Assembly: GCA_963713445.1 (NCBI GenBank)
Contig: CAVQMB010000002.1
Location: 1 to 64,000, forward strand
Length of the DNA stretch: 64,000 bases
Reading direction: 5' to 3'
DNA from: CAVQMB01 sp963713445
Lineage (GTDB): Bacteria > Pseudomonadota > Gammaproteobacteria > Competibacterales > Competibacteraceae
In this document: positions 53,923 through 61,827 of the stretch, in pieces
How positions within the stretch are numbered: position 1 is the first letter of the stretch
Layout of the letters: each line of letters begins with the position of its first letter
The notes under the pieces: model-generated
The model's input: only the letters and a program-made list of their open reading frames with translations
Database searches by the model: none
What the model was told of the DNA's origin: nothing
Made by a program: the position numbers and the translations under genes

Positions 53923-53939
53923 GACGGACACTCCCGGAT

Positions 53940-54758
53940 TTATTGCTGTTGCGGGAACTGCGTCCAGCCGTTGTCGAGCCGGCGCGCACGGATCTCGAGG
54001 TTCTGGAACATGACGTGCCAGAACGGCAGCGGCTTGCCATTGGGCAGGGTGACGCCGGTCTTGACGGGCGACGGAGTGAACCCGCCACCCCTTTTCGGCA
54101 TGAACGGCGGTACCATGACGTGCAGGTGGATGCGGGTCGGGGTGACCTGATCATCCATCGCCAGCGCATAGCCCTCGGTACGCACGTATTCGGTCAGCAT
54201 CACGTGAACCAGCCGCGGGGCGTCGACCACCTGGCCGTTTTTGAGCACCTGGCCAATGCCCCAGAAGGCGGCATAGTTGAACAGCGTCGGCATCAATGCG
54301 GTGCCCACCCGGCTGGAGCCGTGCATCAAATCGTTAGTGACCACGCCACCGAAGGTCGGGTATTCGGCACCGTGTGCGGCGAGCTTCTTGCAGCAACGTA
54401 CCTCATAGGTATTACCGGCAGAATCCTGCCAACTGGCCTTGAAACGCACCCGGTCGCGGGTGGATGCGGTGTCGGTGGCCGTCGCATCGACCAGATCCAT
54501 GGTCAGGCGCCCGTGTCCCATCACGACTGCCTTGTCACCGAACGGCGAGCGCCTGGTGGCGTTAGTGAACCGGCCGTTGGCGGTCCCGCGCAGGGCTACC
54601 GGCAGTCCATCGATCATCGGTGTGCCGCCGAAGGCCCGCGGCTGATCGGGGGTGCCGAATACTGCCGGATCGAGCTTGCGCTTGGCCGGCAGGGCGACGT
54701 GTACGCCGCCGACCGTCTGTTTGGCCTGGACTTCCAGCGGCCCGCCCAATAGGCCCAA
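53940..54758 (-). CDS. Unrecognised His/Met-containing protein coded with the cupredoxin
   Basis: A 272-residue product of no family I know. It contains a vicinal Cys pair (EVRCCKKLAAHG), a His-rich IHLHVMVPPFMPK and HVMFQNLE near the end, so metal binding is plausible. The best start is TTG at 54758. However, the same frame stays open and coding-like for another 100 bases upstream (VGGGTWSLSGEEALIRRANQ) with no ATG or GTG. The N-terminus, including any signal peptide, may therefore have been lost. It lies 17 bases before the cupredoxin start on the same strand. Confidence 0.55.
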   Translation of the reverse strand: MGLLGGPLEVQAKQTVGGVHVALPAKRKLDPAVFGTPDQPRAFGGTPMIDGLPVALRGTANGRFTNATRRSPFGDKAVVMGHGRLTMDLVDATATDTASTRDRVRFKASWQDSAGNTYEVRCCKKLAAHGAEYPTFGGVVTNDLMHGSSRVGTALMPTLFNYAAFWGIGQVLKNGQVVDAPRLVHVMLTEYVRTEGYALAMDDQVTPTRIHLHVMVPPFMPKRGGGFTPSPVKTGVTLPNGKPLPFWHVMFQNLEIRARRLDNGWTQFPQQQ

Positions 54759-54977
54759 CGGATGTGCGGCTGAATGTCGCTGGTTTGCGCGTCGTATGAG
54801 CGCCTCTTCGCCGCTGAGCGACCAGGTTCCACCCCCAACGATTGGAACGGATAGTTCAGGCGCTGGTATTATCCTGAACGCCTATATGATTCTCCAATGT
54901 AATGGATGAAGACCGTCACAGCTTTGCTCTGAAGCAGGGCCCCCGGCGTGGCGGTGACCAAGCGCAATGTCGCCATC

Positions 54978-55328
54978 TCAAGAAAACCGTGTCCGCAAGT
55001 AGCGGATAATGTCGCCGGACTCGTACATCCATCTGTTTTGGTTGCCCTCGGTAACACGCAAGCAGGGCACGGTTGGCTTGCCACCGCCTACGATAAGTTC
55101 TTTTCTGGCTTGAGGATCACGGTTGATGTCCTTTAGGCCGATTGGCAGTCCCAATCGCTCCATCTCCCGTTGCGTTTTTATGCAATACGGACAGAATGGA
55201 AAGTGATACAGGGTCAGATTCAGGGTTATCCTTTCAATTTCCCGCTGACGTTCGGGATCACGCTGGACACGGCCGGTGTCAGGCGGCGGTGTCATGCCAT
55301 CGAACCAGCGTTTTAGCAAAGTGAACAT
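54978..55328 (-). CDS. Glutaredoxin-family protein
   Basis: A 116-residue protein whose thioredoxin fold starts at residue 35 (ITLNLTLYHFPFCPYCIKT). It has a CPYC active site, the cis-Pro in GKPTVPCLRV and ESGDIIRYLRT at the end. The first 35 residues are a charged extension. It would reduce disulfides or glutathione adducts, here possibly of metal-resistance proteins, since it lies between the cupredoxin and mer genes. Confidence 0.85.
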   Translation of the reverse strand: MFTLLKRWFDGMTPPPDTGRVQRDPERQREIERITLNLTLYHFPFCPYCIKTQREMERLGLPIGLKDINRDPQARKELIVGGGKPTVPCLRVTEGNQNRWMYESGDIIRYLRTRFS

Positions 55329-55639
55329 TGCGGCTCAATACCTCGTCATGATCGGGCAATCAGGGTTATCGGGATGACTGCCGAGACGGTCCTCGGAGCG
55401 CATGGTGCAGGCGCCAGCGCGCGTGTCGCCGGAAATGTTTGGTGTAGGCTGGGCCATTAATCTGGTACCGATCGGTCGAGTCGTCGCGCACGACCTGTCG
55501 GTCACTGCGACTGCATAATTCACGATACGTCCCGTATCGGCTTCCGGATGGCACCTGCTGTCAGCCACGATGAGTGCCAGCATGCAGGGATCGTCGCGGC
55601 AGAGGACTCTGTGATCAGCCGCTTCCGGCAGCACGATTG
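55329..55639. other. Stretch without a supported gene
   Basis: A minus-strand piece (about 55366-55554, reading YRELCSRSDRQVVRDDSTDR) looks weakly like the tail of a secreted protein but lacks a start. I find no other signal. The region separates glutaredoxin from the mer-type genes. Confidence 0.35.
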
Positions 55640-56164
55640 CTATGGACGGTGCCGAGGCACCCGGCAGTGCGCTCCGGCGACCACCCGCCGGGCATTCTGG
55701 TACAAGGCGAGCACCATCAGCCCGAGTGCCGCCAGCAGCAAGACCGTCTCGTGGGTGGCGATGAAGCCTTGCAGCCGGCCGCTGGCGGCGGCCGCCGCGG
55801 TGGGCGCCAGGGTGGCCAGCGCGCCCAGCGCCAGCGGAATAATAGGGCTGCAGCACAGCAACGGTGTCACCAGGCCCAGCAAGGTGCCGCCGGCCAGGGT
55901 GGCGCCGCGGGCGTTGCCGCCCTGGCGCAGCAGTGACACCATCAGGCTGACCGTGAGTGCCGCCGGTAGCGCCAGAGCCAAGGCCATCAGGGCCAGTTGC
56001 GGCGTCAGCAAGCGCAGCGAGACCCAGCCGACAAAGCCACCGGTCAGCGAGGCCGGCAGGGTGAAGGCATAGAGCGTGACCAATATCACGAAGCTGAACA
56101 GCCCGCTACGCCGGGCTGCAGTCTCGCTCCAGGCCAGCCGCAGCGCCTGCCACATGGTCCGCAT
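55640..56164 (-). CDS. Membrane protein with vicinal Cys pair, probable mercuric transport analogue
   Basis: A 174-residue protein with about five hydrophobic segments starting MRTMWQALRLAWSE. The third or fourth carries LVTPLLCCSPIIPLALGALA, a Cys-Cys-Ser-Pro placed as in MerT/MerC-type Hg(II) transporters. It is the last gene of the merR-merA-TlpA set, 8 bases after the thioredoxin-like gene. I infer that it passes Hg(II) or a related metal across the inner membrane. It is not a clear MerT, so another role in cysteine/disulfide shuttling (a DsbD-like part for the thioredoxin) is possible. Confidence 0.65.
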   Translation of the reverse strand: MRTMWQALRLAWSETAARRSGLFSFVILVTLYAFTLPASLTGGFVGWVSLRLLTPQLALMALALALPAALTVSLMVSLLRQGGNARGATLAGGTLLGLVTPLLCCSPIIPLALGALATLAPTAAAAASGRLQGFIATHETVLLLAALGLMVLALYQNARRVVAGAHCRVPRHRP

Positions 56165-56171
56165 GGGCGTA

Positions 56172-56693
56172 TCAACCCCGGCTTGCGCCGGCAAAGGCGA
56201 GGATGGTCTGTAAGGTCGCCGACGGCGCGCTGCTGATCGTCTGGATGTGGCCGGCGGGGTCGATCAGGAAATAGATGTCCGGATAGTGGCGCGGATTGTA
56301 GGCCGCTTCCAACGCCTTGCTGGCCTCGCCCAGCGTCCAGACTTTGGACACCGGGTTCGGCGTGGCGTGTTTGACGAATTGAGCAATGCCGGGGCCGGGA
56401 TAACCGCTGTTGCGGTAATTGCGCAACACCACCACCCGAAGCTTGGCCCGGCGTAGCTCGGGCGCCCGCGGTGCCAGCGCCTTGATGCCCTGAGCGCAAC
56501 TGGTGCACCAGGTCGAGACCAGCCATAACAAGGTCTGGTGGCCACGGAACCGGGCGGTGGAGCGGTGCTGGCCGCTGGCCGTGGTGTACGGTGCCGCCGG
56601 CGCTGCCGTGGGGGTCGCCGCGACGGCTGAGCCGCTGCTAACAGACCCGGCGAAGGTAACGGCCAATAGCAGGGAGTAGCGGAGCTTGACCAT
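56172..56693 (-). CDS. Secreted TlpA-like thioredoxin
   Basis: A 173-residue periplasmic thioredoxin-fold protein with signal peptide LLLAVTFAGSVSSGSAVA. The redox site is STWCTSCAQGIKAL (WCTSC) and the cis-Pro region reads NPRHYPDIYFLIDPAGHI. It lies 26 bases after merA and 8 bases before the Cys-pair membrane protein. It may deliver or receive metal or electrons from that protein, taking the place usually held by MerP. Confidence 0.8.
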   Translation of the reverse strand: MVKLRYSLLLAVTFAGSVSSGSAVAATPTAAPAAPYTTASGQHRSTARFRGHQTLLWLVSTWCTSCAQGIKALAPRAPELRRAKLRVVVLRNYRNSGYPGPGIAQFVKHATPNPVSKVWTLGEASKALEAAYNPRHYPDIYFLIDPAGHIQTISSAPSATLQTILAFAGASRG

Positions 56694-56718
56694 GGCGATT
56701 CTCCTGATAGTCGGGCGC

Positions 56719-58111
56719 TCAACCGGCGCAACAGGACAGCCGCTTCACATCCCGGCTGAAGGTCTGGGCGCAAAGCTTGAGCCCTTCGCTCATCACCAGG
56801 TACGGGAACAGCGTGTCGCCCAGCTCGTGTACCGTCATGCGGTGGCGGATGGCGAGCGCCGCGGTCTGGATCACATCGCCGCCGTTGGCGGCCAGAATTT
56901 GGGCGCCGAGCAGCCGGTGACTGCCGGCTTCAGCGACCAGCTTGATGAAGCCGCGGGTATCGAAGTTGACCAGCGCGCGCGGCACGTCGTCCAGATGCAG
57001 CCGCCGGCTGACGGTCTCGATGCCCCGAGCGCGGGCCTGGCGTTCGTCGAGGCCGACCGTGGCCACCTGGGGATCGGTGAACATCACCGCCGGCACCAGC
57101 GACAAGTCGAGCCGGGCTTCGCCGCCGGTCATGTTGACCGCCGCGCGGGAACCGGCAGCCGCCGCCACGTAGACGAACTGGGGCAGCGCGCTACAATCGC
57201 CGGCGGCATAGATATGCTCGACCGAGGTTCGCAGCCGCTCATCGACCAGCACCGCCCCGTTGTCATCGACGTCGACCCCGGCGTGCTCGAGACCGAGACC
57301 CTCGGTATTCGGCCGCCGGCCGGCGGCGACCAGTAGCCGGTCGGCTTCCAGCGGCCCATGGTCGAGCGCCAGCTCGAAACGGCCCGCTCTATAGGTTACT
57401 CGTCGCGCTTCCGTCCCATGCAGCACACGGATGCCCTCGGCCTCGAATGCCTGCTGCAGCCCCTCGCCCAGCGCTGGATCGTCCCGGCTGAGTAACGTGC
57501 TGCGCGCAAGCACCGTCACTTCGGCACCCAGACGGTGGAACGCCTGTGCCAGCTCCAGCGCCACGAAGGAGGAACCGATCACCACCAGGTGACCGGGAAT
57601 GGCGGCAGCGGAGAGCGCCTCGGTCGAGGTCCAGTACGGCGTGTCCGCCAGTCCCGGCAGCGGCGGGATGGCGGGCGCCGCGCCGCTGGCTATGAGAATG
57701 CGGTCGGGGCGCAGCGTGCGTACCGCGCCGCCGGCGGTCGTCACCTCAAGTGCGTGGGCGTCGCGCAAGCGCGCTTCGCCGCGCAGCAGCCCAATCGCCG
57801 GGATTGTCATCGAGGATGTGCTGGTACTTGTTCTGGCGCAGTTCATCGACCCGCACGCGCAACTGGGCGAACAGGGCGGCGCTGTCGACGGCATCGTGAC
57901 TTAGGGCGATAGCGGCGAATGGCTGGTGGCTGCGCAGATGCTGGATCCCAGCGGCGCGCAGCGCGATTTTGGACGGCACACAGCCGACGTTGACGCAGGT
58001 GCCGCCGATGATCGGATCGCGTTCGATAAGCGTGACCCGGGCGCCGGATTCCGTGGCACGGATCGCCGCCGCGAAGGCCGCCGAACCGCTGCCGATGATC
58101 GCAATATGCAC
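56719..58111 (-). pseudogene. merA: Mercuric reductase, one frameshift
   Basis: A flavin disulfide reductase that reduces Hg(II) to Hg(0). The N-terminal half starts MHIAIIGSGSAAFAAAIRAT and has the redox site GGTCVNVGCVPSK. Near 57795 it must skip one base to continue as IGLLRGEARLRDAHALEVTT. IYAAGDCSALPQFVYVAAAA and the C-terminal KRLSCCAG (the vicinal Cys pair specific to MerA) complete it. The protein would be about 463 residues and lacks the N-terminal NmerA domain. A MerR-type promoter lies 32 bases before the ATG. Without the frameshift it would be a standard MerA; whether the break is real needs reads. Confidence 0.82.
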
Positions 58112-58142
58112 GGGTTGGCCTCATGAATCGGAACGGCTGCAA

Positions 58143-58173
58143 GACTAAACCCGGTACCCAGGTACCGGGTCAA
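58143..58173 (-). promoter_or_regulatory. MerR-type promoter/operator in front of merA
   Basis: On the minus strand, -35 TTGACC (58168-58173) and -10 TTAGTC (58143-58148) are 19 bases apart, the long spacer that MerR-family activators need. The spacer region holds a perfect 10-bp dyad, ACCCGGTACC with GGTACCGGGT (58149-58158, 58161-58170). The layout equals the classical mer promoter. Confidence 0.85.
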
Positions 58174-58221
58174 GCAGCAAGGGCATCCGGAAAAGAGACC
58201 GGTTCGAGGCCTGCGTGGCCC

Positions 58222-58623
58222 TCAGGCGTCCCGTGCGAGGGCGTCGATTAGCGGACAGTGCGCGTCGGGATCGCCGCGCGCGCAGGCCGCCAGCGCGTCA
58301 TCCAGCGCAGCACGCACCCGGGTGAGATCGGCGATGCGGTGCGCCACATCGTTGCGCTTTGCCCGCGCCAGTGCCTGTACGTCGGCGCAGCGGCCATCGG
58401 CAAGTTCGAGCAGATATCCGATCTCGTCAAGCGTGAAGCCGAGCCCTTGTGCCCGTTTAATGAAACGCAGCCGCTCCAGGGCCTCGGCTGGATAGCGACG
58501 ATAGCCATCGGCCGGTTTGGGCGGCTGACTGAGCAGACCGCGACGCTGGTAATAGCGCACGGTTTGCGGGTTGACACCGGCCGCAGCGGCGAACTGACCG
58601 ATGGTGTATCCGGATTCCGTCAT
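58222..58623 (-). CDS. merR: Mercury-type MerR transcriptional regulator
   Basis: A 133-residue MerR-family activator. The HTH is YTIGQFAAAAGVNPQTVRYY followed by QRRGLLSQPPKPADGYRRYP. Three Cys match the Hg(II) ligands of MerR: one in LADGRCADVQ and two in ACARGDPDAHCPLID. I start at MTESGYTIG (58623). It is on the same strand as merA and upstream of it, with the operator between the two genes, whereas merR is usually divergent. That puts merR in its own unit read towards the operator. Confidence 0.88.
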   Translation of the reverse strand: MTESGYTIGQFAAAAGVNPQTVRYYQRRGLLSQPPKPADGYRRYPAEALERLRFIKRAQGLGFTLDEIGYLLELADGRCADVQALARAKRNDVAHRIADLTRVRAALDDALAACARGDPDAHCPLIDALARDA

Positions 58624-58832
58624 GGAGTGACAACCGCACAGATCGTACTGATACTTTATCACCTCAATGTACCTCGACCCACGGCACGCGGCTGATAAAT
58701 GCCAGACGATGACTGCGTGCCAGCCCGTGATTTGGTTGAGCATCCTTGGCAACGAAAAGCGGCGTAGCGGTGCAGCACGTTGCCCAGGCGTTTGGCATAG
58801 CGCCGGCATCTGGTTGGGTCTGGCAGCCTATG

Positions 58833-58846
58833 TTGACCTGGATCAA
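58833..58846 (+). promoter_or_regulatory. FNR/ANR-like box upstream of the SHOCT gene
   Basis: TTGAC-CTGG-ATCAA differs from the FNR consensus by one base and shares the CTGGATCAA core with the perfect box before feoA. It ends 66 bases before the ATG at 58912. Confidence 0.5.
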
Positions 58847-58911
58847 GGCGCCAGGGTGGGCGGCGTGGTGCAATAGTCTTCAATCCTCGACAGCGATTTC
58901 CGGAGGTTGGG

Positions 58912-59259
58912 ATGCGCAACGTGAAATGGATTTGGTCGCCAATATTGGCGACGTCGCTAACGGCGATGAGTCCGGCCTGGGGCCAGGCCAACAGCGGCTA
59001 CTACGGACCCGGTATGATGTGGGATCGGGGCTGGTTCGGGATGCTGTTCGGGCCGTTGGTAATGATCTTCTTCTTCATCGCGGTGATTGTGCTGGTGGTT
59101 GCGGTTATCCGCTGGTTGACGGGACCGTCGGCGCATCATCATACGTCGCCGGCGCCTCCGGCCGGCAAGACGGCGCTGGATATTCTGAAAGAACGTTTCG
59201 CACGCGGCGAGATCGACAAGGACGAATTCGAAGAGAAGAAGAAACTGTTGTCCGATTGA
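58912..59259 (+). CDS. SHOCT-domain membrane protein
   Basis: A 115-residue protein. A signal-like start (SPILATSLTAMSPAWGQ) is followed by a Tyr/Gly/Met segment, one membrane helix (VMIFFFIAVIVLVVAVIRWL), a His/Pro linker (HHHTSPAPP) and a C-terminal SHOCT motif ALDILKERFARGEIDKDEFE. The SHOCT motif is a short oligomerisation/regulatory helix pair. GGAGG lies 5 bases before the ATG. Such proteins are often found near copper and stress genes, but the function is not known. Confidence 0.8.
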   Translation: MRNVKWIWSPILATSLTAMSPAWGQANSGYYGPGMMWDRGWFGMLFGPLVMIFFFIAVIVLVVAVIRWLTGPSAHHHTSPAPPAGKTALDILKERFARGEIDKDEFEEKKKLLSD

Positions 59260-59335
59260 CATAACCCGTTGTGACAATGTTGTGCCGGTTTTAGTACGGC
59301 GCGAGTTCAACCGCGACAGAGTCGGGTGAGTCCTC

Positions 59336-59698
59336 ATGTGCCACCTAGTACTGTTTATGCCGGTGCTGGCACTGCCAATTTTTTGGCTGCTGCCAGTAGC
59401 GCCTGCTGTGCTGCTTTACCTGGTGATTTTGGTGCTGTCCGGGTGGCTCTATTACGTAATGTTTAAAATCATGCTTAAACCGCGGCAGACAGGCGCTGAG
59501 ACATTGATCGACCGCTGTGGCAAAGTCATCGACATAGATGGCGGATTTTCGCACGTGCGCATCGGCAACGAAGTCTGGAAAGCGGAATCACGCGATACAT
59601 TGCATGATCACGATACTGTCAAAGTGATCGGCCGCGATGGGCTCACCTTGCGGGTCAGCCGGCTGGACCACGATATCGATCCTTTTCACCCGATCTGA
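59336..59698 (+). CDS. NfeD-like small membrane protein
   Basis: A 120-residue protein with two adjacent membrane helices (residues 5-50) and a small C-terminal beta-barrel (GAETLIDRCGKVIDID, VRIGNEVWKAESRDTLHD, TVKVIGRDGLTLRVSRL) of the NfeD/OB type. NfeD proteins partner with stomatin-like proteins; none is here. It follows the SHOCT gene by 76 bases in the same direction. Confidence 0.7.
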   Translation: MCHLVLFMPVLALPIFWLLPVAPAVLLYLVILVLSGWLYYVMFKIMLKPRQTGAETLIDRCGKVIDIDGGFSHVRIGNEVWKAESRDTLHDHDTVKVIGRDGLTLRVSRLDHDIDPFHPI

Positions 59699-59706
59699 GG
59701 TGGCTG

Positions 59707-60561
59707 TCAGCGACTCTTGGATGTCTGCTGCCGCGGAGCAAATCGGCGGTGTAGGAATGTTTTGCCTGCTGGTCTAAGGCGATCGATCCGCAACCGGTGC
59801 CGGATGTCGAACAGGACCCGGAAGGTCAGCAGCGTCATTGTCAGATTGCCCAAGGCGGTGGCCGCGGTGATCATGAACATGATCACGATCTGATAACGCA
59901 CCGCCGCGGCCGGTGAGGCGCCCGCCAGCATCTGGCCGGTCATCATGCCCGGCAGGCTGACGATACCCATGACCATCATCGAGTTGATGGTCGGTATCAT
60001 GCCGGTCCGCAGACTCTCGCGGACCAGTCGGTGGCCGGCTTCCCAGCGGGTTGCGCCGAGCGACAGCTCGGCCTCGATCAGGCCGCGGTCGCGATGGGCA
60101 TCCTCCAGGAACCGGTCCAGGGTCAGCGAAATGCCGTTCAATGTGTTGCCCAGCACCATGCCGAGCAGCGGGATGGCGTATTGTGCCTGGTACCACGGGT
60201 CCACATTGAGGATACCCAGCACGGCTGCCCCGGTGATCACGAACGACGACGCCAGCACCGACAGCAGGCTGTCCCAGTACACGCCGGTGAAGCGGCGCCT
60301 GGTGCGATTCACGGCCGATACTCCCGCCAGGGTCGTCATGACCAGGGCAATGCCGATGATCGGTAGCGGGCGATTGAGCGTGAAGATGTATTCTAGGATG
60401 AACCCGACCAGCAACAATTGCACCACCATCCGCAGGGAAGCGACCAGCAGGCTGCGGGCTAGTCCCAGTCGCAGCCATACCGACAGGAGCAGGTTGACCA
60501 GAATCAATGCGGTAGCCAGGGCGAGTTGGCCGTTGCTGATGTCGATAGACGCCGCCTTCAT
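59707..60561 (-). CDS. fetB: ABC exporter permease, FetB-like (UPF0014)
   Basis: A 284-residue permease with about seven hydrophobic segments. IEAELSLGATRWEAGHRLVR and TINSMMVMGIVSLPGMMTGQ are the FetB family stretches. In E. coli FetAB exports iron and protects from peroxide. The ATG overlaps the ATPase stop by 4 bases (ATGA). It is convergent with the NfeD-like gene. Confidence 0.87.
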   Translation of the reverse strand: MKAASIDISNGQLALATALILVNLLLSVWLRLGLARSLLVASLRMVVQLLLVGFILEYIFTLNRPLPIIGIALVMTTLAGVSAVNRTRRRFTGVYWDSLLSVLASSFVITGAAVLGILNVDPWYQAQYAIPLLGMVLGNTLNGISLTLDRFLEDAHRDRGLIEAELSLGATRWEAGHRLVRESLRTGMIPTINSMMVMGIVSLPGMMTGQMLAGASPAAAVRYQIVIMFMITAATALGNLTMTLLTFRVLFDIRHRLRIDRLRPAGKTFLHRRFAPRQQTSKSR

Positions 60562-61223
60562 GCGAGCTTCTGCAGGTTCATGGTGCGGTCGCTGATCCGA
60601 TCAAGCTGACCGCGGTCGTGGCTGGTCCAGAGATAACCACGCTGGCTATCCTGCTCTAGCCAGCGCTCAATGAGGGTCTCGATCAGCCGGGCGGTGGTGG
60701 CATCCAGCGACGCGGTGGGTTCGTCCAGCAGTAGTACGGTTGGCTCTATCAGCAGCGCCCGCAGCGCGGCGGTGATTTGCCCTTCGCCACCGGATAAGCT
60801 TTCGGTGGATTGTGCCAGGAAGCTCTCGCTCAGACCCAGAGTTTCAAGGTAGTCGCGGACGGTGGTGGTCGAATAACGTCGCTGATGATGTATCCGCAAC
60901 CGGAACGGCGCCCGCAGGGCCGTTTCCACGGTGCCTTCCGGCAGCGCCGCCCGCTGCGGCAGGTAGACCACCTGGGAGCGGTATTCAGGCATCGGCCACG
61001 TCTCCAACAGCCGATTGCGGAAACGGATCTCGCCGCTTGCCAGTGCTGTGAGTCCCGCCAGCGTCCGCAGCAGTACCGTCTTGCCGGTTCCGGAAGGAGC
61101 GGACATGGCCAGCCGTTCGCCGGGTTGCAGGGTGAAGCTCAGATCACGCCAGAGCTGGCGGCCACCGATCTCGCAGGAAAGCTCCCGGGCGCTGAGCAGT
61201 GCCCCGTCCGGGTGTTGATTCAT
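60558..61223 (-). CDS. fetA: ABC exporter ATP-binding protein, FetA-like
   Basis: A 221-residue ATPase with Walker A APSGTGKTV, a FetA-like VVYLPQRAALPEGTVETAL, signature LSGGEGQITAALRAL and Walker B LLLDEPTASLD. The H-loop is TSHDR. It forms a two-gene unit with the UPF0014 permease. Because feoAB is in the same window, import and export of iron are both present. Confidence 0.85.
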   Translation of the reverse strand: MNQHPDGALLSARELSCEIGGRQLWRDLSFTLQPGERLAMSAPSGTGKTVLLRTLAGLTALASGEIRFRNRLLETWPMPEYRSQVVYLPQRAALPEGTVETALRAPFRLRIHHQRRYSTTTVRDYLETLGLSESFLAQSTESLSGGEGQITAALRALLIEPTVLLLDEPTASLDATTARLIETLIERWLEQDSQRGYLWTSHDRGQLDRISDRTMNLQKLA

Positions 61224-61328
61224 GCGGTCCTCGCAAGCTGGACGTTGGGTGGAGTAGTCGCCGACCCAACGTCAGCGGACCACGTACATCGGCCCGGTTA
61301 GTGTACGTGATCTGCGCTGGCGAGGTAA

Positions 61329-61735
61329 TCAGTGCCGGTCAGCGGCGTGGGCTTCCAGGTACTCGAGGACGTCGTGCAGCGTGTGCTGATCGGGTTGCGG
61401 CCACCCCATGGATGACATGTTGTACTCCATGCGCTTGACCACCTGCGGCCACTGCGCCGCGGTGTGCTGTTTGGGACTGGGCAGCGCGTGACAGCCCGAG
61501 CAGTCCTGGGCGAATTCGCGGGCCTTGTCCGAGCGCCTTGTGCGGTTTGGGGGGGCGGGTTATTGCTACGGTATCGCTGCATACCGCCGCCCATCATACC
61601 CTGGCCCATGCTGCCGCCCATCATGCCACCACCCATCATCTGACCGTAGGCGAACGGAACGGATAGGGCGAGGCCAAGCAGCAAACCGGACAACGAAACT
61701 GCGTGCCTGTTACTCACCAACGGTGTGTGTTTCAT
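61329..61735 (-). pseudogene. Met-rich CXXCH haem-type protein, frameshifted at a G run
   Basis: The gene starts MKHTPLVSNRHAVSLSGLLL with a signal peptide (LGLALSVPFAYG) and a Met/Gly run (MMGGGMMGGSMGQGMMGGGM), a possible copper-binding tract. Reading then fails. If one more G is present in the run of seven G at 61549-61555, it continues as SDKAREFAQDCSGCHALPSP and KQHTAAQWPQVVKRMEYNM, ending at 61329. CSGCH is a c-type haem motif and Met in the last third could be the axial ligand. The reconstructed length is about 135 residues. A single-haem cytochrome c for metal or respiratory redox is likely. Confidence 0.65.
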
Positions 61736-61827
61736 GGTTGCCTGTGTTCCTTGAGGTTCGGGCAGTGTGCACGAGCAAGGGGTCCAGCCCTTGAACTCAT
61801 TGCACAAGGTCGCGACGATGATCCGGC

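Noticed and set aside
53420..54169. N-terminal extension of the beta-propeller frame
   Set aside because: It overlaps the cupredoxin gene in another frame; the real start has a signal peptide and GGAGG at 53419.
55366..55554. Minus-strand 62-codon frame with weak resemblance to a secreted tail
   Set aside because: No start context, no complete domain; kept only as a note for the gene-less stretch.
58624..58809. N-terminal extension of MerR
   Set aside because: MerR proteins start directly before the HTH; the extra 62 residues have no homologous character.
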